Assembly (NCBI GenBank): GCA_003176045.1 | Contig: PSRM01000330.1 | Span: 1-49,480, forward strand | Direction: 5' to 3' | Source: Verrucomicrobiota bacterium | GTDB lineage: Bacteria; Verrucomicrobiota; Verrucomicrobiia; Limisphaerales; UBA8199 | DNA length: 49,480 nucleotides | In this document: in pieces, positions 1 to 7,530 of the stretch | Layout of the letters: each line of letters starts with the position of its first letter | Numbering within the stretch: the stretch's first letter is position 1 | Position numbers and translations under genes: made by a program | Notes under the pieces: model-generated | What the model saw: the letters and a program-made list of their open reading frames with translations, nothing else | What the model was told of the DNA's origin: nothing | Databases searched by the model: none

Positions 1-299
1 CCGCAACCTGGTGAAGCGAGAGCCCTCTGGCTTCACGGGCCTGGCGGAGCTGCTCGGCAACCGTGGGCATAGCACCGACTTTTTAGCTTGTCAGTCGAGG
101 TTTGGCAATGTTCCTTTCTATTTTCAGTTCGTCTTTCACTTTGTCTTTCACTTTGTCTTTCACTTTGTCTCCGCTTTATCGAAACAAGAACTGGGATAGA
201 CAAAGTGAGAGACAAAGTGAAAGACGAAGTGACGGATTCAGGGCAATCCCTCAATCCTGGTAGCTGGTCCGTGCTCCGTAGTCCTGTAGTCCTGTAGCC
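1..299. other. Left edge without a clear gene; 12-base tandem repeats
   Basis: I see no convincing gene here. A plus-strand reading frame open from the left edge begins with a protein-like stretch (RNLVKREPSGF) and could be the end of an upstream gene, but it runs into repeat sequence and stops at 199. A short inverted repeat (GTGAAGC at 11-17, GCTTCAC at 30-36) lies in the same stretch. From 131 to 170 the unit GTCTTTCACTTT is repeated, and its complement (GACAAAGTGAAA-like units) occupies 199-233, so the two arrays can pair as a long hairpin. The same unit recurs inside the membrane protein gene near 13535-13570. Confidence 0.5.
131..233. repeat. Inverted pair of 12-base tandem arrays
   Basis: Three copies of GTCTTTCACTTT (131-170) face three complementary units (199-233) across a 28-base spacer. 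The related core ACTTTGTC also appears in arrays at 13535-13570, 34111-34186 and 49262-49304. Confidence 0.8.
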
Positions 300-1841
300 C
301 TACCGCGGCACGGGCATCTGTGCTCCGACTTGTTTTAACCAGGCATCCAGACGCAGACTCATTTCTTTTCTCTTCGCCGAATTCGACCCAGCGAGATCGT
401 GGGTTTCTGACAGGTCGGATTTCAAATCGTAAAGTTCCTCGTGGTCGGTTTCGTAGAAGCGGATGAGCTTCCAGTCGCCGACGCGCACTACGCTGTAGGG
501 CGAGACCTTGCCACCATTCCAGTAATGCGGATAATGCCAGAACAATTCGTTGCGTGGCAGAGATTTCCCGCCGCGCAGCAAAGGTACCAGGCTGACGCCA
601 TCCACCGAGGTTCGGCTCGCGGCTGGGCCGGCGCCGGCCAACTCCAACAGTGTGGGGAAGAAATCCATGGTGATGACTGGCGTGTCGCAGACAGCGCCAG
701 GACGGGTTACGCCGGGCATTCTGACCAGCAACGGGACGCGCAAGCCCCCTTCGTAGGCGTAGCCTTTGCCCATCCGTAATGGCTGGTTCGAGGTAGCCGG
801 CGGGTTACCAAAATGCACGGCGCCACCATTGTCCGAGGTAAAGACGATCAGCGTGCGGTCCGCGATATGAAGTTGATCCAGTTTCCTCACGATACGCCCG
901 ACACTGTCATCCACACTCTTGAGCATGGCGGCGTAAACGGTGTTGCTCTGGCCATCGGCGCCTGGCCGGTCAGCCGCTTCATCAATCAGCTCCTGCTTCC
1001 CTTGCAGCGGCGCATGAACCGCGTAGTGGCAGAAGTTGAGGTAGAATGGCTTGTCTCTGTTTGTTTCAATGAACCCAAGGGCCTCGTCCGTGAGTTGGTC
1101 GGTGAGATACTCGCCCTGCCGGCCACCGCGCTCTGACAAACCGGGCACGCGATTGTTTGGCCGGCCATAAGGCCAAAAATAGGATGGCGGGTGGCCGATG
1201 TTGCCGCCGGCGATGTTGGTATCGAAGCCCCGGAATTGCGGCAGGAATTTGCCGCCGCCGAGGTGCCATTTGCCGATGTGCGCGGTCGTGTAGCCCCGCT
1301 TTCGCAGCGCATCAGCGAGGGTGATTTCTTGGAGCGGCAACTGTTTCTCCCAGTCAGGCAGGATAAAGCGGCTGTCCTTCGGCACGGCTTCGCCCGGAAT
1401 GTAATCAGTCAGGTGCAATCGCGCCGGACACTTCCCGGTCATCAGCGCGGCCCGGGTTGGCGAGCACACGGCGCAGGCCGCGTAGGCCTGTGTGAAGCGC
1501 ATACCGGATGCCGCCAGCGCGTCTATGTTCGGTGTGCGGTAGAAACGGCTGCCGAAACACCCCCCGTCTTTCCCGCCCATATCGTCAATGAGGATGAAGA
1601 CGATATTGGGTTTGGATGTGGGTCCGGCGGCCATGAGGCCAGTGCAATAGATCGCCAAAAACAGCACCAGTGCTTGCTTGCAAAAGTCAGCGAAAGCGCC
1701 GCGTGAGGGCACGCGGGCTACAAGGCCCAGCCCGCGTGACCTTACCCGGCGCGCAAGACCCTGTAGGCCGCGTGCCCTCACGCGGCGTTCGGGTTTGCGC
1801 GTAATGTTGCAATTAGGAGCTGGCAGTCTCCAATTCGTCAT
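300..1841 (-). CDS. Sulfatase (arylsulfatase A family), secreted
   Basis: Type I sulfatase that should hydrolyse sulfate esters, probably of polysaccharides, outside the cytoplasm. The core opens with KPNIVFILIDDMGG, whose two Asp residues are metal ligands. It carries the formylglycine signature CSPTR (Cys-x-Pro-x-Arg), so it needs a formylglycine-generating enzyme, which is not in this window. GKWHLGG and TSDNGG are further family motifs. I chose the ATG at 1841 because it overlaps the stop of the upstream esterase as ATGA, suggesting translational coupling. A start at 1877 is also open, and a GTG at 1712 is possible. Odd: the residues before the hydrophobic signal segment (FCKQALVLFLAIYCTGL) are encoded by a palindromic repeat (1696-1788) and form an Arg-rich stretch. 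Family identity is secure; substrate and exact start are not. Confidence 0.9.
   Translation of the reverse strand: MTNWRLPAPNCNITRKPERRVRARGLQGLARRVRSRGLGLVARVPSRGAFADFCKQALVLFLAIYCTGLMAAGPTSKPNIVFILIDDMGGKDGGCFGSRFYRTPNIDALAASGMRFTQAYAACAVCSPTRAALMTGKCPARLHLTDYIPGEAVPKDSRFILPDWEKQLPLQEITLADALRKRGYTTAHIGKWHLGGGKFLPQFRGFDTNIAGGNIGHPPSYFWPYGRPNNRVPGLSERGGRQGEYLTDQLTDEALGFIETNRDKPFYLNFCHYAVHAPLQGKQELIDEAADRPGADGQSNTVYAAMLKSVDDSVGRIVRKLDQLHIADRTLIVFTSDNGGAVHFGNPPATSNQPLRMGKGYAYEGGLRVPLLVRMPGVTRPGAVCDTPVITMDFFPTLLELAGAGPAASRTSVDGVSLVPLLRGGKSLPRNELFWHYPHYWNGGKVSPYSVVRVGDWKLIRFYETDHEELYDLKSDLSETHDLAGSNSAKRKEMSLRLDAWLKQVGAQMPVPR
1696..1788. repeat. REP-like palindrome, family A, inside sulfatase gene
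   Basis: The arms are 1696-1723 and 1762-1787, sharing the core CCGCGTGAGGGCACGCGG. The same family occurs at 7235-7311 and 15038-15107, both intergenic. Here the element lies in frame within the 5' end of the sulfatase gene. Confidence 0.8.
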
Positions 1842-2746
1842 TTTGCGGGGGGAAATAGGAACGTGAGCGCCCGCCACACCCGCAAACGCCAGTAAAACTC
1901 ATTGTGCTGACTGGTTTGCGCTTCGCTCCATTTATCGCGGCGCAGTCCCGCCTTCTCAAGCTCCGCCGGCGCCAATGGTTTCTCGTCAACGTAATGCATC
2001 AGCTCCTTGCCCCAGCCGATCCGCTCAAATTCCTTTGCCACCGCTTCTGTCGAACGCCTCCCATCATCCCCGCCCGTAAAATCAACCGCTCCTGAGTCCA
2101 GATAAAGGCGAGTCGGCTTCGCATTGCCGTGGTATGGACGAAGAATGTCCTGTAGAAAGTTGGTATCCACCTGGAATGCCCCCGACAGGCTGGCAGCGCG
2201 GCCAAAAACCTCAGGATGGTCCCAGGCCAAAATAATACTGCATATCCCACCCATGGAAGAACCCATTACCCCGGTGTGTTTCGGTTCAGACTTGGTCCGA
2301 TACTCAGAATCAATTTTGGGTTTGAGTTCTTGAATCAGGAAGGAATCGTATTTCTCAAATTCGGTATTGGCGGCTGAGTTGGTTCCGTGATGGCTTCCCC
2401 AGTATTCGGCGACGCGGCTGGCCGAACTATCCACACCAACCATAATGATCTCCTCCATCCGTCCCGCCTTGCAAAGCTCATCCACTGTTGTGTCCAACTC
2501 CCAATTTCCCCAGCCAAAGCAGGCGTTCGTCCCAGCGGAACTGAAAACATTTTGCCCATCGTGCAAGTAAAGCACGGGGTAACGGCGTTTTAGCTCACCG
2601 TAATATGAGGGAGGCAAATAGATACGAATTGTCCGGGCACTGTTCAGAGATGGGGAGTTGATCGGCCGAGTCAACAACCGCTCTTCTGCGCGGGAAAACT
2701 GAGCCATCACTGTCGCAAAGAACAACAGGATCACAGTTCGCCGCAT
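1838..2746 (-). CDS. Putative esterase, alpha/beta hydrolase (esterase D/enterochelin esterase family)
   Basis: Secreted serine hydrolase of about 302 residues. An N-terminal signal peptide (MRRTVILLFFATVMAQFSRA) is followed by an esterase D-type core: RTIRIYLPPSYY near residue 40, PVLYLHDGQN, and the nucleophile elbow GSSMGG. The Asp of the triad is likely in LDSGAVDF and the His in SQHNEFYW near the C terminus. Members of PF00756 cleave acyl or feruloyl esters, iron-siderophore esters or S-formylglutathione. With a sulfatase just downstream on the same strand (ATGA overlap), a role in removing ester groups from polysaccharides is a reasonable inference, but the substrate is not readable from sequence. 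Confidence 0.85.
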   Translation of the reverse strand: MRRTVILLFFATVMAQFSRAEERLLTRPINSPSLNSARTIRIYLPPSYYGELKRRYPVLYLHDGQNVFSSAGTNACFGWGNWELDTTVDELCKAGRMEEIIMVGVDSSASRVAEYWGSHHGTNSAANTEFEKYDSFLIQELKPKIDSEYRTKSEPKHTGVMGSSMGGICSIILAWDHPEVFGRAASLSGAFQVDTNFLQDILRPYHGNAKPTRLYLDSGAVDFTGGDDGRRSTEAVAKEFERIGWGKELMHYVDEKPLAPAELEKAGLRRDKWSEAQTSQHNEFYWRLRVWRALTFLFPPAK

Positions 2747-2820
2747 GAGATAAGGCTATGTGGTTCAGATGTGTGAGGCAAACGATTGATTGCTACTAGC
2801 TCTAAATGCGGCTCGTCTCA

Positions 2821-3004
2821 GTCCCGGAGGGACGACAGACAATAGCCCAGCGTTTCAACGCTGGGTCCGAGCGGTTAAACCGTACGAGTCCCGTTAGGGA
2901 CGACAGAGAAAGTGGTTCTGTCGTCCCTAACGGGACTTATTCCACGTCGGACCTTGATCCCAGCGTTGAAGCGCTGGGCTATTTTCTGCCATCCCTACGG
3001 GATT
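2821..3004. repeat. Nested palindrome (REP/BIME-like), family B
   Basis: The outer arms (2821-2867 and about 2955-3004) share GGGA.G.CAGA.AATAGCCCAGCG.TTCAACGCTGGG. An inner palindrome at 2888-2936 has 22-base perfect arms (starting GTCCCGTTAGGGACGACAGA) around a 5-base loop. The whole element could fold into one long branched hairpin on either strand. It fills the gap between the esterase and the histidine kinase, both on the minus strand. I see no gene in it; the short plus-strand frame there is repeat sequence. Confidence 0.85.
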
Positions 3005-3134
3005 AAGAAATCGATTACAAAAGATTAAAACCTCGTTACCGGTTGCTACCATTTTTTTACACCTTCGAGGACTGACTCCTTACGTCGTCCCTGCGATTTG
3101 TCGACGAAGTTTACGGCAACGTACCCTTAAGCCC
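3005..3134. other. Intergenic remainder with half of a repeat
   Basis: The stretch ACTCCTTACGTCGTCCCT at 3075-3092 matches one arm of the palindromes at 7316-7386 and 27103-27175, without a visible partner arm. I see nothing else here. Confidence 0.5.
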
Positions 3135-4721
3135 TCAGAGCGTGAAATAAAAACTGGCCCCTTTGCCTTCTTCGGATTGGGCCCAAATTTTTCCGCCATG
3201 CCGCTGAATGATTCTTTGCACCGTTGCCAGTCCAACCCCGGTCCCTGGAAATTCCGTCTGAGTGTGCAGTCTGTGAAACGGGCGGAATAAACTGTCCGCG
3301 TGCTTCATGTCGAAACCGGCTCCGTTATCTTTTACATGAAAAACAAGCGTTCCATCAGGGCCGGAAACAGCCCCAAATTCAATCCGGGCTCCAGCAGTCT
3401 TCGAGGTATATTTCCAGGCATTGGACAATAGATTCTCGAGCACATTGCGCAGCAGCCCGGGGTCACCCTGTGCCTCCAGACCTTCGCCCACTTGCGCGTC
3501 CACTTCACGTTTTGGGTCGTCAACTCTCAGGTGCGCGATAATCTGCCGCGCCAGGTCGTCGAGCCGGACGTTTCTCTTCTGGATTGGCGCCTTCGACACT
3601 TTCGAGAGCTGGAGCAAGTCCGCGATGAGATCGGACATCTGCTTGCCAGCCCCTGTGATGGTATCCATCAACTCCTTCGCCGCCGGATCGAGCTTCGGCC
3701 CGTAATCATGAAAAAGAATGCCGGTGAACCCCCGCATCGTCCGTAGTGGCGCGCCCAAATCGTGCGCGACCGCATAAGAAAAAGAGTCCAATTCCCTGTT
3801 CGCAGCCTCCAGCTCGGCCGTTCGCTTGCGCACGCGCTCCTCCAGCTCTGCATACACTTGCACATTTTCCATGGCCACAGCCGTCGTGTTGGCCAGGGCC
3901 TGCAACAATTCGACCTCCTCCGGCGCAGGTTTGCGCTGCACGGCCCAGTAGTTTCCGATCGCGCCTATCGGCGCCTCGGTTCGGATCGGCACCATGACCA
4001 GACTTTTGACGAACGTCGGCCGATACGCTTGCACCGGCACCCGCGGGTCCGCGTAAATATCGGGGATGATCGCCGGCTGGCGATTCAACATCGCCCAGCC
4101 GCTGATGCACGCGCTCAATGGAAATCGCTGCCCTTTCCAAAGGGGCGCAATGGCGTCCTCTTCCGCGTAATAGCAGAACTCCCCGTCGCGCAAGACAAAC
4201 GTAGCCCCATCCGCCCCGGTCAATTCCCGCGCCGTCGTGCGCACCACCGACATGATGCCATTCAAATCCCGCGCCAGCGAAAGCTGCTGCACTGCCGCCA
4301 CCAGCCTAGTCATGGCTTTATTATGCCGTACCAGCCTGAGCAACTCCGTCTGGTATCGCTTCGCAGCAATCACTCGCCCGATCGTCGCGATCAAATGCCG
4401 GTCATTGTCCTTGGTTACAAAATCCGAAGCTCCGGCGCTGAGCAGCGCTTTGACCTGCCTTTCTTCTCCGGTCCCGGAAACACAAACGAACGGAGTATCA
4501 GGGCATCGCTTTTTGACTTCCTCCAGCGCTTCGAAACCCGTGAACCCTGGCAAACTGCCGTCCGCAAGGATCACATCGAAAGGTTCGCCCTCCAGCGCAG
4601 CAGAGAATTGCGCCTGGTTCTGCGCCAGCGCGACCTCCGCCTCAATGCCGCTGGCAGTCAAAGCTCGCTTGAGCAAAAACGCGTCCGTGGGACTGTCCTC
4701 AAGGTGTAAAATACGAAGCAT
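3135..4721 (-). CDS. Receiver-GAF-histidine kinase (two-component sensor)
   Basis: Cytoplasmic signalling protein of 528 residues without membrane segments. Residues 1-125 are a receiver domain with the acidic pair E8/D9, phospho-acceptor D54 and conserved K104. Residues about 145-290 form a GAF-type sensor, followed by a short coiled coil (AELEERVRKRTAELEAANRE) and the HisKA helix with phospho-acceptor H320 in YAVAHDLGAP. The ATPase domain shows the N box (N434), G1 box DNGAGF and G2 box GTGVGLA. Receiver before kinase suggests it is a mid-relay or bacteriophytochrome-like light/redox kinase acting on a partner elsewhere. No regulator gene is adjacent; the NarL-type regulator at 28970 is far away. 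The ATG at 4721 fits the normal receiver start. Confidence 0.93.
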   Translation of the reverse strand: MLRILHLEDSPTDAFLLKRALTASGIEAEVALAQNQAQFSAALEGEPFDVILADGSLPGFTGFEALEEVKKRCPDTPFVCVSGTGEERQVKALLSAGASDFVTKDNDRHLIATIGRVIAAKRYQTELLRLVRHNKAMTRLVAAVQQLSLARDLNGIMSVVRTTARELTGADGATFVLRDGEFCYYAEEDAIAPLWKGQRFPLSACISGWAMLNRQPAIIPDIYADPRVPVQAYRPTFVKSLVMVPIRTEAPIGAIGNYWAVQRKPAPEEVELLQALANTTAVAMENVQVYAELEERVRKRTAELEAANRELDSFSYAVAHDLGAPLRTMRGFTGILFHDYGPKLDPAAKELMDTITGAGKQMSDLIADLLQLSKVSKAPIQKRNVRLDDLARQIIAHLRVDDPKREVDAQVGEGLEAQGDPGLLRNVLENLLSNAWKYTSKTAGARIEFGAVSGPDGTLVFHVKDNGAGFDMKHADSLFRPFHRLHTQTEFPGTGVGLATVQRIIQRHGGKIWAQSEEGKGASFYFTL

Positions 4722-4844
4722 CTCAGGCGTGCAGCTACTCTGCCCCGCAGCTCCCCAGATGTTGTCTCAAACGCATGACCGGACTGAAGATTCTAAACGC
4801 GCGTCTATTATACCCTATTGTGGACTGGAGGTGAACTAAATTTT

Positions 4845-5222
4845 CTACAATTTCTGCCTGCCCGCGTACCCCGCCTCCAGATCGTGCCAGTATTCGATGT
4901 CCTCTTCGCCTTCTTCCCAGCAGAGGAAAACTTCTTTGCCATCCAGGATGGCGGGGAAATCTATGAGGCCGCGGTCGAGGTCCTTGATTTGTATCTCGCG
5001 CTCGCGAAACTCTTGCGAGAGACCCTTGATATCCGCAATAACACGGACCCAGTCGTTGACGATCTCGCCGCCCAGGTCACGCCCTGGTTGCATGGCCTGC
5101 TTCATGCGCTTGTCGCGCTGCTCGAAATCGGCTCGAAGCTCGACCAGCCGTTTCAGCCATCGCCGCACTTTGGGCAACAACGCACGGGCCTCATCGCGAG
5201 TGTAGTGTTTCTTAAATTGCAT
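4845..5222 (-). CDS. DUF2203 family protein
   Basis: Small soluble protein (about 125 residues) starting MQFKKHYTRDEARALLPKV and ending in an acidic block with FLCWEEGEEDIEYWHD. This layout (helical N-terminal half with TRDEARALLP, then a Leu-CW-x-Gly/acidic motif) is typical of DUF2203/COG4911, whose function is unknown. The frame stays open upstream to 5282, but those 20 residues are translated from a 7-base tandem array and read as GVSLVFGVWCLVF. I therefore place the start at the ATG at 5222, where family similarity begins. Confidence 0.8.
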   Translation of the reverse strand: MQFKKHYTRDEARALLPKVRRWLKRLVELRADFEQRDKRMKQAMQPGRDLGGEIVNDWVRVIADIKGLSQEFREREIQIKDLDRGLIDFPAILDGKEVFLCWEEGEEDIEYWHDLEAGYAGRQKL

Positions 5223-5233
5223 GCCCAGGGCCG

Positions 5234-5384
5234 CAAACACCAAACACCAAACACCAAATACCAAAGAAACACCAAGCTCCAAACACCAAGCTCCTGACCT
5301 TGATGGATTTGTGATTTGGTGTTTGGAGCTTCTCTGTTTGGTGTTTGGTGTTTGGTGTTTGTTTATCCGTGTTCATCCGTGGTT
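5234..5384. repeat. Inverted pair of 7-base arrays (CAAACAC / GTTTGGT)
   Basis: From 5234 to about 5294 there are heptamers of the type CAAACAC, CAAATAC and CAAGCTC. From 5320 to 5362 the complementary GTTTGGT units run in the opposite sense, so the block can fold into a long hairpin. It is followed by two copies of TTxATCCGTG. A near copy of the left arm, including GAAACACCAAGCTCCAA, lies at 20562-20616. Located between the DUF2203 gene and the TPR lipoprotein gene. Confidence 0.85.
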
Positions 5385-5407
5385 AGAAAAATTCTGCTCT
5401 CCAGGCG

Positions 5408-7096
5408 TTACTTCCCATCCACCTTCTTCTTAACCTCATCGTTAGGCTCCAGACTCAGCGATTTTCGCCAGGCCTCGTGGGCTTTGTCGGGTTCTTTGAG
5501 CGCGGCGTAAATGTCGCCAAGGTGGTCGAAAATAGTCGGATCGGGGCTGTCGGATAACTGAACCGCCTTCAATAAATTGGCCAGCGCTTCTTTGGGCTGA
5601 TTCAGCTTGTAAAGCACCCAGCCGAGGCTGTCCAGATACGCCGGGTTTTTGGGCTCCAGTTTGACCGCTTTCTCGATCATGGTCCTGGCTTTGTCGAGCT
5701 TGACCCCGTGCTCAGCCCACATATAACCAAGATAATTCAGGGCCTCCGCATAGTCGGGCTTGAGTTGGAGACTCTTTTCAAAATAGGTCGCGGCCTGTTC
5801 GTAATCGCCCTTTCGTTCGCAGGCGGCCCCGAACTGATAATAAAATTTGTAGTCCAGCCGCTTGGGATCGGTCGCCTTGGCTACGACCTCGGCCGCGGTG
5901 TAGTGCTCGATCGCCTGGCCGTAAGCCTTCTGGGCGCCAAACGCCATTCCGGTGAGGAATTCCAGCACAAAATTCTGCGCAAATCGCTTGCGCGCTTTTT
6001 CAAGAGTTTCGAGCGCCCGGGCCGGCTGGTTGGTCTCGATTAGCGAGATGGCCAGATCATAGTATGCCGGTTCCAGGTCGGGCCGCAGCAGGATGGTTTT
6101 GCTGAAGTGTTCGGCGGCCTCGCCCGGTTTCCCTTCATCCAGGGCGAACTGTCCGAGCCAATAATAGGCTTGAGGGTTGGTCTTATCTTCGTGGATCAGG
6201 GCTTCGATTTCCTCGCGCGCCCGCTTGGGATTATCGTGAAGCCGGTAGATGTCCGCCAGTTTCGCATGAATCATCGCCCGCACACCCTCGCGGTGCAGGG
6301 GCAACTCGCCCAGGGAATTGAGCAGCTTTTCATAAATCCGCGCCGCCTTCTGCCAATCTCCAAGCAAATTCAGCGAGTCGGCCAAACGCAGCCGCAAGGT
6401 TGGCTCCGGCGGATTGAGTTGGTCGGCTCGCCGCAGAACCTGGAGCTGGCGCTCCTTCATTTTCTCCTTTTGCCCGGGGGATTGCACCGAGAAATTCTCG
6501 TACAGCTCAGCCAGACCCAGGAGGAACTCCGCATCGGCGTGGGGCTGCCGGCCTGCCTCGTCCAGGACTTTGAGCGCCTCGACTTCCTGTTTGGCCTGCA
6601 CCAGCGTGACAAAAAGGTTCTGGTAGCCTGCCAGCGCCTCCGGCGAACGCTTGATTGCAGCCCGATCGGCTGCAATCGCTTGTTCAGTCTTGCCCAGTTG
6701 CGCGTAGGTAAGTCCCAGCCGGGCAAGAATGAGCCCCGAGGCCTTCGGCTGCGCCGCGGCGCTTTTCAACAATTCGAGGGCCTTCTCCGGCTGCTTTCTT
6801 TGGATGAACCGCCGCGAAACGTCCAAAGTCAGGCTTTCGTTCTCGGGATCGGCCAGCGCCGCCTTATAATATTCCTCCAAAGCGGCACTTTCATCGCCCT
6901 GGATCTCGGCAATCACCCCTGCCGCATAATGCGCATGGCCCTGGGCGACTTTTTCTTCGTCTGGCCGCGTCTGCAGCACTGGTTCTGCACCGGTTTCTGC
7001 GTGAGTTGCCGGAGGCTTAACGGTTGCCGTCTTGCATCCCACAGAACCCGCGAGGATTCCGACAAAAGTCCCAAAAAGAAAATAACGTTTGTACAT
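5408..7096 (-). CDS. TPR-repeat lipoprotein
   Basis: A 562-residue protein whose first 21 residues (MYKRYFLFGTFVGILAGSVGC) look like a lipoprotein signal ending at Cys21. The -3 position is Ser, so the lipobox is not perfect. Nearly all of the rest is a run of 34-residue tetratricopeptide repeats, recognisable by A..Y..AL and P.NPAYLDSLGWVLYKLNQPKEAL-like spacing; I estimate at least ten. TPR lipoproteins of this size act as scaffolds in outer-membrane assembly, secretion or polysaccharide export. No partner gene sits next to it, so its complex cannot be named. The ATG at 7096 directly precedes the signal. Confidence 0.85.
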   Translation of the reverse strand: MYKRYFLFGTFVGILAGSVGCKTATVKPPATHAETGAEPVLQTRPDEEKVAQGHAHYAAGVIAEIQGDESAALEEYYKAALADPENESLTLDVSRRFIQRKQPEKALELLKSAAAQPKASGLILARLGLTYAQLGKTEQAIAADRAAIKRSPEALAGYQNLFVTLVQAKQEVEALKVLDEAGRQPHADAEFLLGLAELYENFSVQSPGQKEKMKERQLQVLRRADQLNPPEPTLRLRLADSLNLLGDWQKAARIYEKLLNSLGELPLHREGVRAMIHAKLADIYRLHDNPKRAREEIEALIHEDKTNPQAYYWLGQFALDEGKPGEAAEHFSKTILLRPDLEPAYYDLAISLIETNQPARALETLEKARKRFAQNFVLEFLTGMAFGAQKAYGQAIEHYTAAEVVAKATDPKRLDYKFYYQFGAACERKGDYEQAATYFEKSLQLKPDYAEALNYLGYMWAEHGVKLDKARTMIEKAVKLEPKNPAYLDSLGWVLYKLNQPKEALANLLKAVQLSDSPDPTIFDHLGDIYAALKEPDKAHEAWRKSLSLEPNDEVKKKVDGK

Positions 7097-7234
7097 CTAA
7101 TCCACCCCGCATAGCGCGGCAAAAAAATCGCAGGCGGTGGTCATGAGAGCGTGGCCCTTTGGCAGCATTTTACATGCAACTTTGTTCCGAAGCAAAGTGA
7201 CAGGAGAGCTCCGTTAGCTGGGTGTTCATTCCTC

Positions 7235-7311
7235 GGAGCGCCGGGTGAGGGCACCCGGCCTACAAGAGCATCGGTTTTTCCTTGTAGGCCGCGTGCCCTC
7301 ACGCGGCGCTC
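7235..7311. repeat. REP-like palindrome, family A
   Basis: The arms GCGCCGGGTGAGGGCACCCGG... and ...CCGCGTGCCCTCACGCGGCGC pair around an AT-richer loop with five T residues (7275-7279). Same family as 1696-1788 and 15038-15107. It sits between the TPR lipoprotein gene and the small ribosomal-type gene. Confidence 0.8.
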
Positions 7312-7315
7312 TACC

Positions 7316-7386
7316 GTAGGGGACGACGTAATGAGTCCCTTTCTGGCGGAACGCCCGCAAAGCGGACTCCTCACGTCGTCCCCTAC
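7316..7386. repeat. Palindrome, family C
   Basis: The arms begin GTAGGGGACGACGTAATGAG and end with the complementary CTCCTCACGTCGTCCCCTAC. A homologous element with the same arms but a different loop is at 27103-27175. It is directly adjacent to the family A palindrome, so the two form one composite repeat block. Confidence 0.8.
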
Positions 7387-7401
7387 AAGCCGTCGTTGCG
7401 A

Positions 7402-7503
7402 TTACTTCTGCCAGGTGCGCTTCTTATGACGATGCGCGCGCAGCTTCTTACGGCGTTTATGTTTATTGATCTTTGATTTCCTGCGTTTCTTTAATGAACC
7501 CAT
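7402..7503 (-). CDS. AURKAIP1/COX24-domain small basic protein (ribosomal type)
   Basis: An ATG at 7503 opens a 33-codon frame ending in TAA at 7404-7402. The peptide begins MGSLKKRRKSKINKHKRRKK and ends HRHKKRTWQK: 19 of 33 residues are Lys, Arg or His. The pattern MGSxKKRRK...HK.RKKLR...R matches the tiny AURKAIP1/COX24-domain proteins found in many bacteria, related to the mitochondrial mS38 protein and to the mycobacterial ribosomal protein bS22. It probably binds rRNA in the small subunit. The call rests on length, composition and the conserved pattern; I could not search a database. It lies 27 bases downstream of hisG on the same strand. Confidence 0.8.
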   Translation of the reverse strand: MGSLKKRRKSKINKHKRRKKLRAHRHKKRTWQK

Positions 7504-7530
7504 AGTTTGGTTTGTTTTCGATATTATGCT

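Noticed and set aside
2806..3006. 66-codon plus-strand frame
   Set aside because: It consists of the nested palindrome's sequence and has no conserved protein features.
3762..4709. 315-codon plus-strand reading frame
   Set aside because: It lies wholly opposite the receiver-kinase gene, is rich in Arg, His and Gln with no domain, and arises from the GC-rich codon pattern of the real gene.
5223..5282. Upstream extension of the DUF2203 gene
   Set aside because: The added residues are array-encoded; family similarity begins at the ATG at 5222. I cannot fully exclude that the extension is translated.
6107..7114. 335-codon plus-strand reading frame
   Set aside because: It is the complement of the TPR lipoprotein gene, which has a signal and repeats; the opposite frame has neither.
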